Origin: Sphingomonas sp. PsM26
Lineage (GTDB): Bacteria; Pseudomonadota; Alphaproteobacteria; Sphingomonadales; Sphingomonadaceae
NCBI GenBank assembly: GCA_030433805.1
Contig: JARUXA010000013.1
Span: 62,001-126,000 of the forward strand
Length of the DNA: 64,000 nt
Reading direction: 5' to 3'
Position numbers and translations under genes: made by a program. Under the pieces are notes generated by a model, which saw only the letters and a list, made by a program, of their open reading frames with translations, made no database searches and was not told the origin of the DNA. Below are positions 34,563 to 44,105 of the stretch, piece by piece (the stretch's first letter is position 1; every line of letters starts with the position of its first letter).

Positions 34563-36377
34563 ATGACCGACATTGCAACGCCAGCCACGCAGGCTCTGCC
34601 ATCCGGGGCATGGTCCGCAACGCCTCCCGGCGACGCATCGTTTCATGGGCGAATGCGCGACGCGTTGCAGCTTTGCCGCAGGCACCTGATCGCCGCGGCA
34701 GCGTTCAGCGCGCTCGTCAACTTGCTGTATATCGCCCCGACGTTGTACATGCTGCAGGTATACGACCGGGTCGTGCCGACGAAGGGATTGCAGACGCTCG
34801 GGTTCCTGACTGCGGCGCTGTTGTTCGCGCTGGGATGCCTCGCGTTGCTCGACCGGATCCGCAGCCGGTTGCTGGTGCGCGCGGGCGTGCTGCTGGACGC
34901 GGTGGTCGCGCCCGCGCTGCTCGATGCGACGCTAGGCCGGCCGGAATCCCCCGTCGCGCGACAGGCGCTGCGCGAACTCGACGTTATTCGCGGGACCCTG
35001 ACCGGGCCGGGAATCCTCGCGCTGTTCGATGCGCCGTGGACGCCGATCTATATCTTCGTCTGTTTTCTGGTGCATCCGTGGATCGGCGTGGTTGCGCTGC
35101 TCGGCGGCTTGGTCCTCCCGTTCATTGCTTGGCGCAACGAGCGCGCCACGCGCGACGGGATGATGCGCGCGCAGGATGTCGCGGCGCGGACCTATGCCGC
35201 GCAGGATGCTGCGCTCAATGGCGCGGATGGGATAAAGGCACTCGGGATGCGGCGGGCGTTCGTCGCGCGACAGTTGCGGCAGCGGCTTTCGATGCTCGCG
35301 TTCCAGACCGAGGCCGGGTTCCAGGCGAGCGGGTATCTCACCGCGACCAAGTTCGTCCGGCTCGCGTTGCAGTCGCTCGCGCTTGGCCTCGGTGCGATGC
35401 TGGCGGTCGACAATCGCATCTCGGGGGGCGCGATCTTCGCGGCATCCTTCCTCATCGCGCGCGCGCTCGCACCGATCGAGTTGCTCATCGGCAGCTGGAA
35501 GCCGCTGATGCAGGCACGCGACGGCTATCGTAACATCGACGCATTGCTCGCCGCCGATCCGTTTCATGCCGCGCCGACGCGGCTGCCTGCGCCGACCGGG
35601 ACGCTCAAGCTCGAGGGGGTCACGGTGCTGACCGCGTCGCGCGACGCGGCGGTGCTCAATGCGGTGTCCTTCGCGCTCGAGCCCGGCGAAGTGCTCGCGA
35701 TCGTCGGGCCGTCGGGGTCGGGTAAATCGACGCTGGTCCGCGCAATCGTGGGTGCGCTCCCGCTCGACCGCGGGACGGTGCGGCTCGATGAGGCAAGTCT
35801 CCTGGACTGGGATCCCGAACTGCTGGCACGGCACATCGGCTATCTACCACAGGACGCCGGGTTGTTCGAAGGAACGGTGAAGGACAACATCAGCCGGTTC
35901 GCGGCCGAAACCGGTGCCGATCCCGCTGCCGTCGACGCGGAAGCGGTCGCGGCGGCGGAAAAGGTCGGCGCGCTGCCGTTGATCCTGCGGCTGAACGGCG
36001 GGTTCGATCACAAGCTTCAGCTCGGCGGGCGCGGTGTGTCGGCGGGGCAGGCGCAACGCATCGCACTGGCGCGGGCGGTCTACGGCAATCCCGCGCTGTA
36101 CGTGCTCGACGAACCCAACGCGCATCTCGATTCCGAGGGCGATGCCGCGCTCAACATGGTGATCGCGCGGTTGAAGGCGGAGGGGCGGACGATCATCGTG
36201 GTGTCGCATAAGCTCGGCGTGCTCCCGGTGGTCGACAAGATGCTGGTGCTTCGCGACGGGCGTGCCGAACTGTTCGGCCCGCGTGACGAGGTCCTCGCCA
36301 AGATCGCGCCGCCCAATGTGCGCCGGATGGTGCCGCCCGTGTCGGATCTGCCCGCAACACAGGGGGGAGCGGCATGA
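34563..36377 (+). CDS. Type I secretion ABC transporter (PrtD/LapB-like permease-ATPase)
   Basis: 604 residues. The membrane domain covers about 40-330 (LIAAAAFSALVNLLYIAPTLYMLQVYDRVVPTKGLQTLGFLT is typical of PrtD). The ATPase has Walker A GPSGSGKST (about 382), signature GGRGVSAGQAQRIALARAV (about 490) and Walker B LYVLDEPNAHLD. There is no C39 peptidase domain, so the cargo keeps its signal, consistent with an uncleaved C-terminal signal. It starts 47 nt after the nuclease gene and overlaps the HlyD gene by 4 nt. Confidence 0.95.
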   Translation: MTDIATPATQALPSGAWSATPPGDASFHGRMRDALQLCRRHLIAAAAFSALVNLLYIAPTLYMLQVYDRVVPTKGLQTLGFLTAALLFALGCLALLDRIRSRLLVRAGVLLDAVVAPALLDATLGRPESPVARQALRELDVIRGTLTGPGILALFDAPWTPIYIFVCFLVHPWIGVVALLGGLVLPFIAWRNERATRDGMMRAQDVAARTYAAQDAALNGADGIKALGMRRAFVARQLRQRLSMLAFQTEAGFQASGYLTATKFVRLALQSLALGLGAMLAVDNRISGGAIFAASFLIARALAPIELLIGSWKPLMQARDGYRNIDALLAADPFHAAPTRLPAPTGTLKLEGVTVLTASRDAAVLNAVSFALEPGEVLAIVGPSGSGKSTLVRAIVGALPLDRGTVRLDEASLLDWDPELLARHIGYLPQDAGLFEGTVKDNISRFAAETGADPAAVDAEAVAAAEKVGALPLILRLNGGFDHKLQLGGRGVSAGQAQRIALARAVYGNPALYVLDEPNAHLDSEGDAALNMVIARLKAEGRTIIVVSHKLGVLPVVDKMLVLRDGRAELFGPRDEVLAKIAPPNVRRMVPPVSDLPATQGGAA

Positions 36378-37738
36378 GCGGCTCTGTCAGCGTGCTACGC
36401 GCGGCCGATACACCCGCCGACTATGAGCACCGCCTTGCCGATCCGGGGCGTGACATTCGCAATGGGGCGGCGATCGCGATCGTCTTTTTCGTCCTGTTCC
36501 TCGGCTGGGCGGCATTCGCGCGGCTCGATGCGGCGGCCTACGCCCCGGGGGTGCTCGAAGTCTCCGGCCAGCGGCAGACGGTCCAGCACCGCGACGGCGG
36601 CGTCGTCGGCGCGATCTACGTGCGCGAGGGGCAGCGGGTCGAACGCGGACAGTTGCTCATCCGGCTCGCGGCATCGGAAGTGCTCGCGCAGGAACGCGCG
36701 ATGAGTGCACAGGCAATCCGGTTGCTGGCGCAGCGCTCCCGGCTCGAGGCGGAGGAACTGGGGACGGGGGGTCTCGTCACGCCGCCCGAATATGCCACGC
36801 TCCCGCCCGAGGACCGCGACGATGCGGCGCTCGCGCTCAAGCTTCAACAGCGCGAGTTGCTGGCCCGGCGCGCGACGCTTGCGGCACAACGCGGGGCGCT
36901 CGGGCAGCGGGCGGCGCAGTCGACCGCGCAGGGGCGCGGCTATGACACGCAAGTGGTGTCCGCGCAGGAACAGCTGCGGATCATCGACGAACAGCTGAAA
37001 GCGTTAGCGCCGCTAGCGGAAAAGGGGTTCGTTTCGCAGACGCGGCTGCGCGAACTGGAGCGGATGCGCGCCGAACTGGTCGGCCAACGCGGGCAATATT
37101 CGGCAAGCGTCGCGCAGACGCAGGGCGCGGCACGCGAAAGCCAGATTACCGCGATCGAGGCAGAACGCACGTTCCGCGAGCGCACCGCCGCCGATCTGCG
37201 CGATGTCGAGATCCGCTTAGGAGACGTCCTCCCCAAGCTCGCTTCAGCGCGCGACCAACTGCGCCGCACCGACATCCGCGCGCCTGCGACCGGCGCGGTG
37301 ATTGCGCTGAGCGTCGTTACGCCCGGCGGCGTCGTATCACCTGGACAGAAGCTGATGGACATCGTTCCGGAGCGGACCCCGCTTAAAATCCAGGCGCGTG
37401 TAGCGCCCGACGACGCGGACGATCTGGTCGTTGGGCAGCGCACCCTGGTCAAGTTCCCGGGGTTGCATGAACGGACCCTGCCCGATCTAGAAGGGACGCT
37501 GACCCGGCTTTCGGCCGATGTGCTAACTGACGAGAAGACCGGCGCGACCTATTTTACGGGCGAAGTTACGGTGCCGCGTCGACAGCTTGCACTGCTCCGC
37601 GGCGTAAGGGGAAAGAATTTCGAACTGCGCGCGGGGATGCCGGTCCAGGTGCTCGTCCCGCTGCGGAAGCGAACCGCGTTAAGCTATGCGTTGGAGCCAT
37701 TGTTTGGCGCGTTCTGGGGGGCGTTCCGTGAACATTGA
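36374..37738 (+). CDS. Type I secretion membrane-fusion protein (HlyD/PrtE family)
   Basis: 454 residues: short cytoplasmic start, one membrane helix at about residues 35-55 (AAIAIVFFVLFLGWAAFARLD), biotinyl-lipoyl-like half (GVLEVSGQRQTVQHRDGGVVGAIYVREGQRVERGQLLIRL), a long coiled coil (about 110-290) and the returning beta domain (TDIRAPATGAVIALSVVTPGGVVSPGQKLMDIVPE). Its ATG overlaps the ABC transporter stop. Together with an outer-membrane TolC protein, encoded elsewhere, it forms the export channel. Confidence 0.95.
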   Translation: MSGSVSVLRAADTPADYEHRLADPGRDIRNGAAIAIVFFVLFLGWAAFARLDAAAYAPGVLEVSGQRQTVQHRDGGVVGAIYVREGQRVERGQLLIRLAASEVLAQERAMSAQAIRLLAQRSRLEAEELGTGGLVTPPEYATLPPEDRDDAALALKLQQRELLARRATLAAQRGALGQRAAQSTAQGRGYDTQVVSAQEQLRIIDEQLKALAPLAEKGFVSQTRLRELERMRAELVGQRGQYSASVAQTQGAARESQITAIEAERTFRERTAADLRDVEIRLGDVLPKLASARDQLRRTDIRAPATGAVIALSVVTPGGVVSPGQKLMDIVPERTPLKIQARVAPDDADDLVVGQRTLVKFPGLHERTLPDLEGTLTRLSADVLTDEKTGATYFTGEVTVPRRQLALLRGVRGKNFELRAGMPVQVLVPLRKRTALSYALEPLFGAFWGAFREH

Positions 37739-37999
37739 GCGCATCCGGGATGGGCTGACAGAACGGGCGGGCAGAGTTGTACACAGGCTCTGTGAGCGAG
37801 ATTAAAGGGCGTTTCCATGGGCGGTCCGACTGAGGTCAACTACTGCGACATACGAACTTACGGAATGGCCGCGAACGGTCTTGGTCCTTCGTAGCTTGGA
37901 GTTTGCGCAGAGATTGCGCTTGCGACTATCCAGGAACCAGCGAACCTATCGCATATTGCTCGGTGTAGAAGGCGTCGTGATTTTGCGGAAAGGTATCTG

Positions 38000-39460
38000 G
38001 TGGCACAGGAAGTCGAACTGAAGCTGGTATTGGACGCCGCGGCGGCCGATGCCTTCGCGGGGTCCGACGTGTTCGATGGCCCGCCGCGTACGCGGCAAAT
38101 GCAAGCGGTCTATTTCGACACGCCCGATCTGGCGCTTTTGCAAGGCGGTGTCTCGTTGCGCATCCGCCAGTCCGGCGACACGTGCACACAGACGATCAAG
38201 GTCGCGGATGCGAAGGCGGCCGGTCTCTTCGCGCGGTCCGAATGGGAAATCGAGGTGGCCGACTTGACCCCGGTCATCGACGACCGGACCCCCATTCCGA
38301 CGCTGCTCGGCGATGAGGCGGGCACCGTCGCTCCGATCTTCACCGTCGCGGTTGAGCGCCTGACGTGGATCGTCGACAGCGGCGAGGCGTCGATCGAACT
38401 GGTCTTGGATCGCGGACACGTCTCCGCGGGTGACCGCCAGTCGCCGGTCTGCGAGCTCGAGCTGGAGTTGAAACGGGGAGAGCCCGGTGCCTTGTTTGGG
38501 CTGGCCAAGACAATAGCGGCGCATTTTCCGGTCCGCCTTGGCGTAGTGACCAAGTCCGAACGTGGCTACGACCTGCTTCGTCCCGTATCCAAAGCGTTCA
38601 AGGCGGAGCGGGCCGCGTTGAGCCGGACCGCATCCGCAGCGGACGCTTTCGAGGCAATCGCCGGCTCGTGCATACGCCAGTACCGCCCGAACGAAACCAT
38701 CCTGCTCGACCAAGCCGATGCCGAAGCCCTGCATCAGGCGCGCGTGTCGTTGCGTCGGCTGCGGTCCGCCTTGTCAATCTTCAAGTCCTTGCTCGACAGT
38801 GACGAGGTGCAGCATTTCAATAGCGAGTTGCGCTGGCTGGGATCGGTGCTGGGCGAAGCGCGCGACCTCGACGTGTTACTGGCGAAGGCGCCGCCCGGCG
38901 CTTCGTTGTTCCAGGAGCTCAACCGGGCTTGCGATGCTGCCTATGCCGCGGTCGATACCGCGCTTGGCTCAGACCGGGTTCGCGCCCTGATGCTCGATCT
39001 GACGGAATGGCTGGTATGCGGGGCATGGCGCACCGCGCCATCGATGCGCGATGCTCGGGACGCGCCGGCAAGGCAGTTCGCGGCGGAGACGCTGCACAAG
39101 CAGCTTCGGCGAGTCAGCAAGCGTGGTAGGTCGCTTGCAACACAGGCGGACGAGGAACGGCACGAAGTCCGCAAAACCGCCAAACGGCTCCGCTATGGCG
39201 TGGAGTTTCTCGGCTCGCTATTCCCGGGCAAGAAGCGTGCGCGTCGCTACGGGAAGTTCATGAGATCGCTGGAGAAGCTGCAGGATCAGCTTGGCGCGCT
39301 GAACGACATGGCGACTGCGCCAATGGTTCTGGACCGGCTGGGCCTGAGGGATGACCCCGGGGCCAAGAGCTTGCTGGCGCACCGAAAGAAATCGAAGATT
39401 ATTGACGCCGCAGCCGAAGCGTACGACGATCTCGTGGATCGCAAGACTTTCTGGGGTTAG
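38000..39460 (+). CDS. CYTH and CHAD domain protein (triphosphatase/polyphosphate-binding)
   Basis: 486 residues from a GTG (M)AQEVELKL. The N-terminal CYTH domain (1-200) has the ExExK signature EVELK, YFDTPDLALLQGGVSLRIRQ, and later charged tunnel residues. The C-terminal CHAD domain (about 215-480) is helical and rich in His/Arg/Lys (LHQARVSLRRLRSALSIFKSLL, RHEVRKTAKRLRYGVEFLGSLFPGKK). CYTH enzymes hydrolyse inorganic triphosphate; CHAD binds polyphosphate. Stand-alone gene, 260 nt after the secretion operon. Confidence 0.94.
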   Translation: MAQEVELKLVLDAAAADAFAGSDVFDGPPRTRQMQAVYFDTPDLALLQGGVSLRIRQSGDTCTQTIKVADAKAAGLFARSEWEIEVADLTPVIDDRTPIPTLLGDEAGTVAPIFTVAVERLTWIVDSGEASIELVLDRGHVSAGDRQSPVCELELELKRGEPGALFGLAKTIAAHFPVRLGVVTKSERGYDLLRPVSKAFKAERAALSRTASAADAFEAIAGSCIRQYRPNETILLDQADAEALHQARVSLRRLRSALSIFKSLLDSDEVQHFNSELRWLGSVLGEARDLDVLLAKAPPGASLFQELNRACDAAYAAVDTALGSDRVRALMLDLTEWLVCGAWRTAPSMRDARDAPARQFAAETLHKQLRRVSKRGRSLATQADEERHEVRKTAKRLRYGVEFLGSLFPGKKRARRYGKFMRSLEKLQDQLGALNDMATAPMVLDRLGLRDDPGAKSLLAHRKKSKIIDAAAEAYDDLVDRKTFWG

Positions 39461-40115
39461 GGTAGGAGGATTAGCGCCCGGTCGGACGATCGAGCGTCAG
39501 CGCGATCGGCTGATCGCCCCTTCAAAGTCCGATGATGAGGCGGCACAGGTTGGGCCGTTCGACGATCGCTGTCAGCGTCGCGGCGGCGTCGTCGTCGCGC
39601 GAGACTGAGCCATGCGAAATCACGAAATTCACTCGGACGCGGCGAAGTTTCGACCGCATGACTTTTCTTTCGCTGGCTACATGAACGAATGGCAGATTTT
39701 AGTAACCTGAGATAGCGCGCGAACGTCCGACTTTGGGTCAAAAGGGTCCGAAATCGATGGTCAATATCTGAACCATCAATGGTTCAGATATTGACCGACA
39801 GCTAACCCGCGGCAGCTCTCGACCAACTCTCGCCGTTCCAAGACTTGCGCTGGAACGGCTGCTCTTGCCGAAACCCGCCACCTCCGATTCCTTGAGCAGA
39901 CCGGCAGCAGCGCGCTCGAATTCGGGCATTCGAACAATGGCCGGCATTAACTTGGCGGATGAAGTGCTTTCTTTGCTGGACGTGCAGAGTCACGCGCTTC
40001 TATCGTCAGCGTTTGTAGTTCCATGGCAGTGATGGCGCGCATTGTTTGCAGGGATGGGTGGCGACGGCCGCTTGTCCTCCATCATTGGCCATATCGGACG
40101 AAATGGGGGGTGATC
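39461..40115. other. Gene-less stretch with repeat fragment and a long hairpin
   Basis: No gene supported. Bases 39719-39740 (GCGAACGTCCGACTTTGGGTC) are one end of the dispersed repeat. A near-perfect 38-bp inverted repeat follows at 39759-39796. The remainder, up to the start at 40116, shows no further structure that I can see. Confidence 0.5.
39759..39796. repeat. Perfect 18-bp-stem inverted repeat
   Basis: GGTCAATATCTGAACCAT (39759-39776) and ATGGTTCAGATATTGACC (39779-39796) pair perfectly around a 2-nt centre. A degenerate copy with the same flank (ATGGTCAATATGTGAACC ... CTGATCGGCGGCTAGC) is at 57148-57199, so it is a mobile or conserved intergenic element, not only an operator. No T-run follows. 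Confidence 0.75.
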
Positions 40116-43100
40116 ATGTCAGGTGGCCAGGAACGCGTCGACGCTGCAGTGCTGAAATACGTCAACGGCTACCTTCAGCGTGAGCTGGTCCAAGGAGTTG
40201 AAGGGGCCGACGTTGATCCGCAGCTCGCAACCGCCGTCATGATGCTCAACGAGCGCCTGGCGGATCATCCGGGTGGGCGCTTGTTCGATCTGGGTTGCGG
40301 TCACGGGTCATTGCTCGCGCGCCTCGCGACGGTCCCCTCATTCGTGAACAATCCCAATTGGAGGTATGCGCCCGTCGACTTCGAGGACAAGATCGACGAG
40401 GTCGGCAAGCTCGCCCGCAAGCTGAAGCTGCTGAAGCGCACGGAGCCGCTGACGATCGAGGAGTTCGGGTCGGAGGCGGCCGATGCGGACCCGAAGATAT
40501 TCTTCTGCCGCAATGTCTTTCACGAGCTGAAACTCGGCGAGGCAGCCCAGCTTGTCCATTCGGTCTGCCGCCTTTTTGGTCCGGATGACCTCTTCTTTGT
40601 GCAGGATTTGCTCAGGTTCCCCGAGGGGGAGCGTAACAACCATTGTTGGACGGCCGACCAGCTGGCGGAGGCTCTAGTATCGATAGGATTCTCTAGCGTC
40701 ACCGAGCTAAGCCAAGGGACCAGGTCGGGAAATGCGTGGTTCAACCTCACCGCGAAGCGGTTCATGGGCGACCCGCCTTCCGTTGAGCGGATATACGCTG
40801 CTTTGTTCGAGGCGCGGAAGGCGCAATGGCTGATCTGGTCGGCGGTGGAGACGGCGGGAAGTAGTCTGCCGTCGCGGGGCGAGCTTATCGAGGCCCTCGA
40901 CATGGCACTGCAGCTCGCTTCGCTCACACGCGAGCTCCGAAGCGCCGGCGGGCTGGAACTCAAGCTCGATCCCGAGGTCGAGCGGACCATCCGCGCGAAC
41001 GAGATCGTTAAGCGGATCGAGGGGCTCGCTGATCTCGACGGCTTGGTCGGATCCACACTCGTCGCCCCCGCGCACTTTCGCGAGAGGGGGGCTCAATTGA
41101 CCATCGCGGAGGATTTCCTGCGTTCGGGATCGCGGCTCGCGGTCGTCCACGGAGGCAAAGGAACGGGCAAGACTACCTTTATAGAGCAGCTGCTCGCCAA
41201 CCGCCTTTACGACAAGACGCTGGTCGTGATCGACGCCCGCACGGCGCGCGGCGTCTGGCCGATGCTGGAGCAGCTTACGTCCCAGCTGGGCGTGAATCTG
41301 GCGGCGGATGTGATCAGCGTGATGGAGCATCTGACATATGGGCAGATCGCGCCTTCGGTTGGACGGCTTCTCAACCGCTTCTCTTCTAGGCTGGTCGTGG
41401 TCTTCGAGAACATCGACGAGGTGCTGGATTCGAACCAGAGGTTCATTGACCCGCAGATCGAGTCCTTCCTGACGCAGTTCATCGCCAAGGAGGGCATCAA
41501 GGTTATCGTGTCTTCGAAGCGAGAATTCATGCCCGCAGTGATCCAGCGTGCGGCGGGCAATCAGCTTGCACCGTCGATCGCGATGGGTCGCTACGCGACG
41601 ACGGCGACCGTGGCGAACGTGCTCGACGACTATTTCGATCGTGGGCGCGCGGGCCTGGCCGACTACCCTGCGGCGCTCATCGACGCCATCGACCGCCACC
41701 CACTCGTCGCGGAGCTCGCCGGACGCATCCTCGAGCAGAATGGGCAGGACGTGCTGCTTGACCACCGGTTCTTCGAGCAGCTCCGCAAGCGCCTCCGCGA
41801 CGACCTGGTGGCGCGGCTGGTCGATGAGCCATCGGAAGCAGCGATGGAGGTGGCGGCCGAATTACGCACCCCCGTGCCGGCGCAGACGTTGGAGTTTCTG
41901 GCTGGTCGCGAGAGTGTTCACCACGCCCGCACCAATGACATAATATACGCCGTGCCCGACCGCCGCTGGTCGGAGCTGCTGGCTTCGCTCGGCCTGTTCC
42001 GCAAGCGCGCCGGCAACGATCTGATGCCCGCCTCCGAGCACGACGTCGCCGAGAGCGGCGGCATCAGCCACGCTCGCATCGCCGAGGCACTTGAGCGGCT
42101 GTATCGCGAGGACGACGATCCGAAGTGGATACGGGAGAGCTATTACCACCGGATGCTGTCGGGCCAAACGGAGGGGCTGAGCCTCACCGAGTTCGCCGGG
42201 AGCTACTACCTCACCGAGCTCGTCGCTTCGGCCAATTATTGTTTCGAGAAGCGGAGCGATTACGAGATCGCGCTGAGCCTCTACGACGCGGCCGCAACCT
42301 TGGGGACGCTGGACGAGAGTTCGCTTATGCGGCGCGCCTCCTGTCTGGTCCGCACCGGCAAGGTTAAAAGTGGCAACGCCGAGTATCGCCGACTGATCGC
42401 GGACTTCCCCAACAACGTGGGCATGCGGCGATCGCACATCGACGCGCTCCTCTACCGTCGGGAGTTCAAGCTGGCCCGCACCACGCTCCAGGAGCATGGC
42501 CTACTGCCGGAACAGAACAACTGGCACGCGCTGCAGTGGGGCAGGACGGAGCTCGGCCTGCACAACTACGGCAGCGCCATTGATATATTCCGCGCGCTGC
42601 GGGAGAAGACGCCGGACGATCCGTTCGTCGTGACCTATCTGGCGAGGGCGTTGCAGCAATTCGGCGACCTGGATCTTGCCATCCAGGTGCTGGAGAAGGG
42701 CATCACCGACTTCCCGGGAAACGTCGCGATCAGGACCTCCCTCGGCAACAATCTTGAACGTGCGAAAAGGGATGACGAGGCGGTCCCGCTGCTGCGCGGC
42801 TTGGTGTCGGACGACGCCGGCAACGCCCGCGCGGCGTTGTCGCTCGTCAGGATCCTTCTCAGGACCGATTCGGCCACGGAGGCGGCCAAGGTTGCGAAGG
42901 CGGCGTCCAGGAAAGCGAGGGGCGGACTGAAGATTTTCGCGATCATGGCGACCGCCGAGGTGATGTCAGCGAAGGACGATTGGCTCGGGGCGGCGGAGCT
43001 TCTGCGCGATCATCTCGAGGAGGACGAGGGAATTGGCGCACTCCTCATCGACGCACTCCTGAGGGGAGCCGAAAGGGCCCAGACGCTGGCTGAGCACGAT

Positions 43101-43289
43101 GCGCTCGTCGCGCAGGCGGCGGCGGTCCCCATCTCGATAATACTGGTTCATAACGTGCCGGTCCAGGTTGTCCTTGTGAGGCTGGCGCTTGCGCGGCGGG
43201 ACCGGACTGCCTTTGATACGGCGACCGGTAACCTAGCCCGCACGCGGATTGAACATACTGAGTTGCAGCGGCTTCGCGCCCTCTGGTGA
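40116..43289 (+). CDS. Methyltransferase-STAND NTPase-TPR fusion protein of unknown role
   Basis: 1057 residues from the ATG at 40116 (GGGGGG 6 nt upstream; the frame is open further but not protein-like). Residues 1-235 form a class I SAM methyltransferase (LFDLGCGHG at 56-64, FFCRNVFHELKLGEAAQLVHSV). A STAND-type P-loop NTPase follows: Walker A GGKGTGKTT at 346-354, Walker B LVVVFENIDEVL at 426-437, sensor-like KVIVSSKREF, then winged-helix-like helices. The C-terminal third (about 680-1057) is helical TPR-type repeats (YEIALSLYDAAATLGTLDESS, GSAIDIFRALREKTPDDPFVVTYLARALQQ). STAND proteins act as signal-triggered switches in regulation or antiviral immunity; TPRs usually sense. The methyltransferase in effector position is unusual. 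The gene stands alone in a mosaic region. Confidence 0.82.
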   Translation: MSGGQERVDAAVLKYVNGYLQRELVQGVEGADVDPQLATAVMMLNERLADHPGGRLFDLGCGHGSLLARLATVPSFVNNPNWRYAPVDFEDKIDEVGKLARKLKLLKRTEPLTIEEFGSEAADADPKIFFCRNVFHELKLGEAAQLVHSVCRLFGPDDLFFVQDLLRFPEGERNNHCWTADQLAEALVSIGFSSVTELSQGTRSGNAWFNLTAKRFMGDPPSVERIYAALFEARKAQWLIWSAVETAGSSLPSRGELIEALDMALQLASLTRELRSAGGLELKLDPEVERTIRANEIVKRIEGLADLDGLVGSTLVAPAHFRERGAQLTIAEDFLRSGSRLAVVHGGKGTGKTTFIEQLLANRLYDKTLVVIDARTARGVWPMLEQLTSQLGVNLAADVISVMEHLTYGQIAPSVGRLLNRFSSRLVVVFENIDEVLDSNQRFIDPQIESFLTQFIAKEGIKVIVSSKREFMPAVIQRAAGNQLAPSIAMGRYATTATVANVLDDYFDRGRAGLADYPAALIDAIDRHPLVAELAGRILEQNGQDVLLDHRFFEQLRKRLRDDLVARLVDEPSEAAMEVAAELRTPVPAQTLEFLAGRESVHHARTNDIIYAVPDRRWSELLASLGLFRKRAGNDLMPASEHDVAESGGISHARIAEALERLYREDDDPKWIRESYYHRMLSGQTEGLSLTEFAGSYYLTELVASANYCFEKRSDYEIALSLYDAAATLGTLDESSLMRRASCLVRTGKVKSGNAEYRRLIADFPNNVGMRRSHIDALLYRREFKLARTTLQEHGLLPEQNNWHALQWGRTELGLHNYGSAIDIFRALREKTPDDPFVVTYLARALQQFGDLDLAIQVLEKGITDFPGNVAIRTSLGNNLERAKRDDEAVPLLRGLVSDDAGNARAALSLVRILLRTDSATEAAKVAKAASRKARGGLKIFAIMATAEVMSAKDDWLGAAELLRDHLEEDEGIGALLIDALLRGAERAQTLAEHDALVAQAAAVPISIILVHNVPVQVVLVRLALARRDRTAFDTATGNLARTRIEHTELQRLRALW

Positions 43290-43461
43290 AACCACCTTCG
43301 ATGTTCGGATGTCCGGTCTCCGACTTGCACTGGCCGGGACGTGCGTCTGCTAACGACGGTGATCGAGGACCTCTGAAAGTCGGCTCCTGACAGGAGCTGC
43401 CGGTCAACCTATCGCTTTGGAACGGCAGTTTTGTCCCACTTCTCGCCATTACCGCCAACGC

Positions 43462-43553
43462 TGGTGGAGTCGTCGGGCGAACATGAATGGATGTCTGGAG
43501 TTGGGGAGCGAGATACGACGGCTGAATGTCGTATTGTGGGTCTTCGCGACCGC
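43462..43553. repeat. Dispersed intergenic repeat, copy near 43.5 kb
   Basis: AACATGAATGGATGTCTGGAG...GGGGAGCGAGA...GAATGTCG...TTGTGGGTCTTC follows the same order of blocks as the copies at 49.3 and 52.5 kb, with more substitutions. It lies in the 300-nt gap between the STAND gene and a small membrane protein gene, which otherwise shows nothing. Confidence 0.55.
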
Positions 43554-43588
43554 AAAGCTACCGGTCGGTTCCCGCACAATAGCGGACT

Positions 43589-43963
43589 ATGAGCCTTGCT
43601 GCTAAGATTGGTGTTACGGCAACGAGGCACACGGGTATGAATCTGCTAACCAGTCTAACGGTTTTTGCTCCAACGCTGGCTATCGTATTGTTCGCCGATG
43701 ATCGCTTAAAGCGCGAGGCGAGTCGGGGGCAGCTGAAGGTTGGTGGCGTTCTACTATTGCTAACTGCGTTGCCGATTATTGGTCTTTTTAGCTTTGTCCC
43801 CGGAGGGTCGCTCTCCGATGTTCCGCTGTTGATCAAACCTCAAGTCGACTACATTCTGACGTTGGCTCTTTCACCAGTCATTGCGGTGCTTGTGCTTGCT
43901 GTGTCTCTGATTGGGCGAGGCTTGTGGAAGTCTGATCGTCAGAAGGATCAGAGCGGCAGCTAA
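43589..43963 (+). CDS. Small three-helix membrane protein, unknown function
   Basis: 124 residues with three hydrophobic segments (LLTSLTVFAPTLAIVLFA, GGVLLLLTALPIIGLFSFVPG, LALSPVIAVLVLAVSLIGRGLW) and a short charged tail. An alternative ATG at 43637 (MNLLTSLTVFAP) would remove 16 polar residues. Codon use is AT-richer than the neighbours, which suggests recent acquisition. No family recognised. Confidence 0.6.
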   Translation: MSLAAKIGVTATRHTGMNLLTSLTVFAPTLAIVLFADDRLKREASRGQLKVGGVLLLLTALPIIGLFSFVPGGSLSDVPLLIKPQVDYILTLALSPVIAVLVLAVSLIGRGLWKSDRQKDQSGS

Positions 43964-43980
43964 TCATCAGTTTAGGTCGC

Positions 43981-44085
43981 ACAGGCGGCTGAATTGGGCG
44001 CCGGGAAGCTGCCGTCCAACCAGATGAACGAACGGCCGGAAGTGGGAGGCGGGGAAGGGCGCTCGAATGTTCACAAGTGGTCAGG
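43981..44085. repeat. Dispersed intergenic repeat, long form (copy A)
   Basis: ACAGGCGGCTGAATT...CTGCCGTCCAACCAG...ATGAACGAACGGCCGG...GTGGGAGGCGGGGAAGG...CTCGAATGTTCACAAGTGG. It is nearly identical over about 100 bp to the copy at 46901-47001, and its right 65 bp correspond to the shorter copies elsewhere. Confidence 0.8.
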
Positions 44086-44105
44086 ACCGCAGAAGTGGCT
44101 CCTGA

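Noticed and set aside
39457..39741. 94-codon minus-strand frame after the CYTH-CHAD gene
   Set aside because: Arg/Ser-rich, runs into the dispersed repeat, no context or motif.
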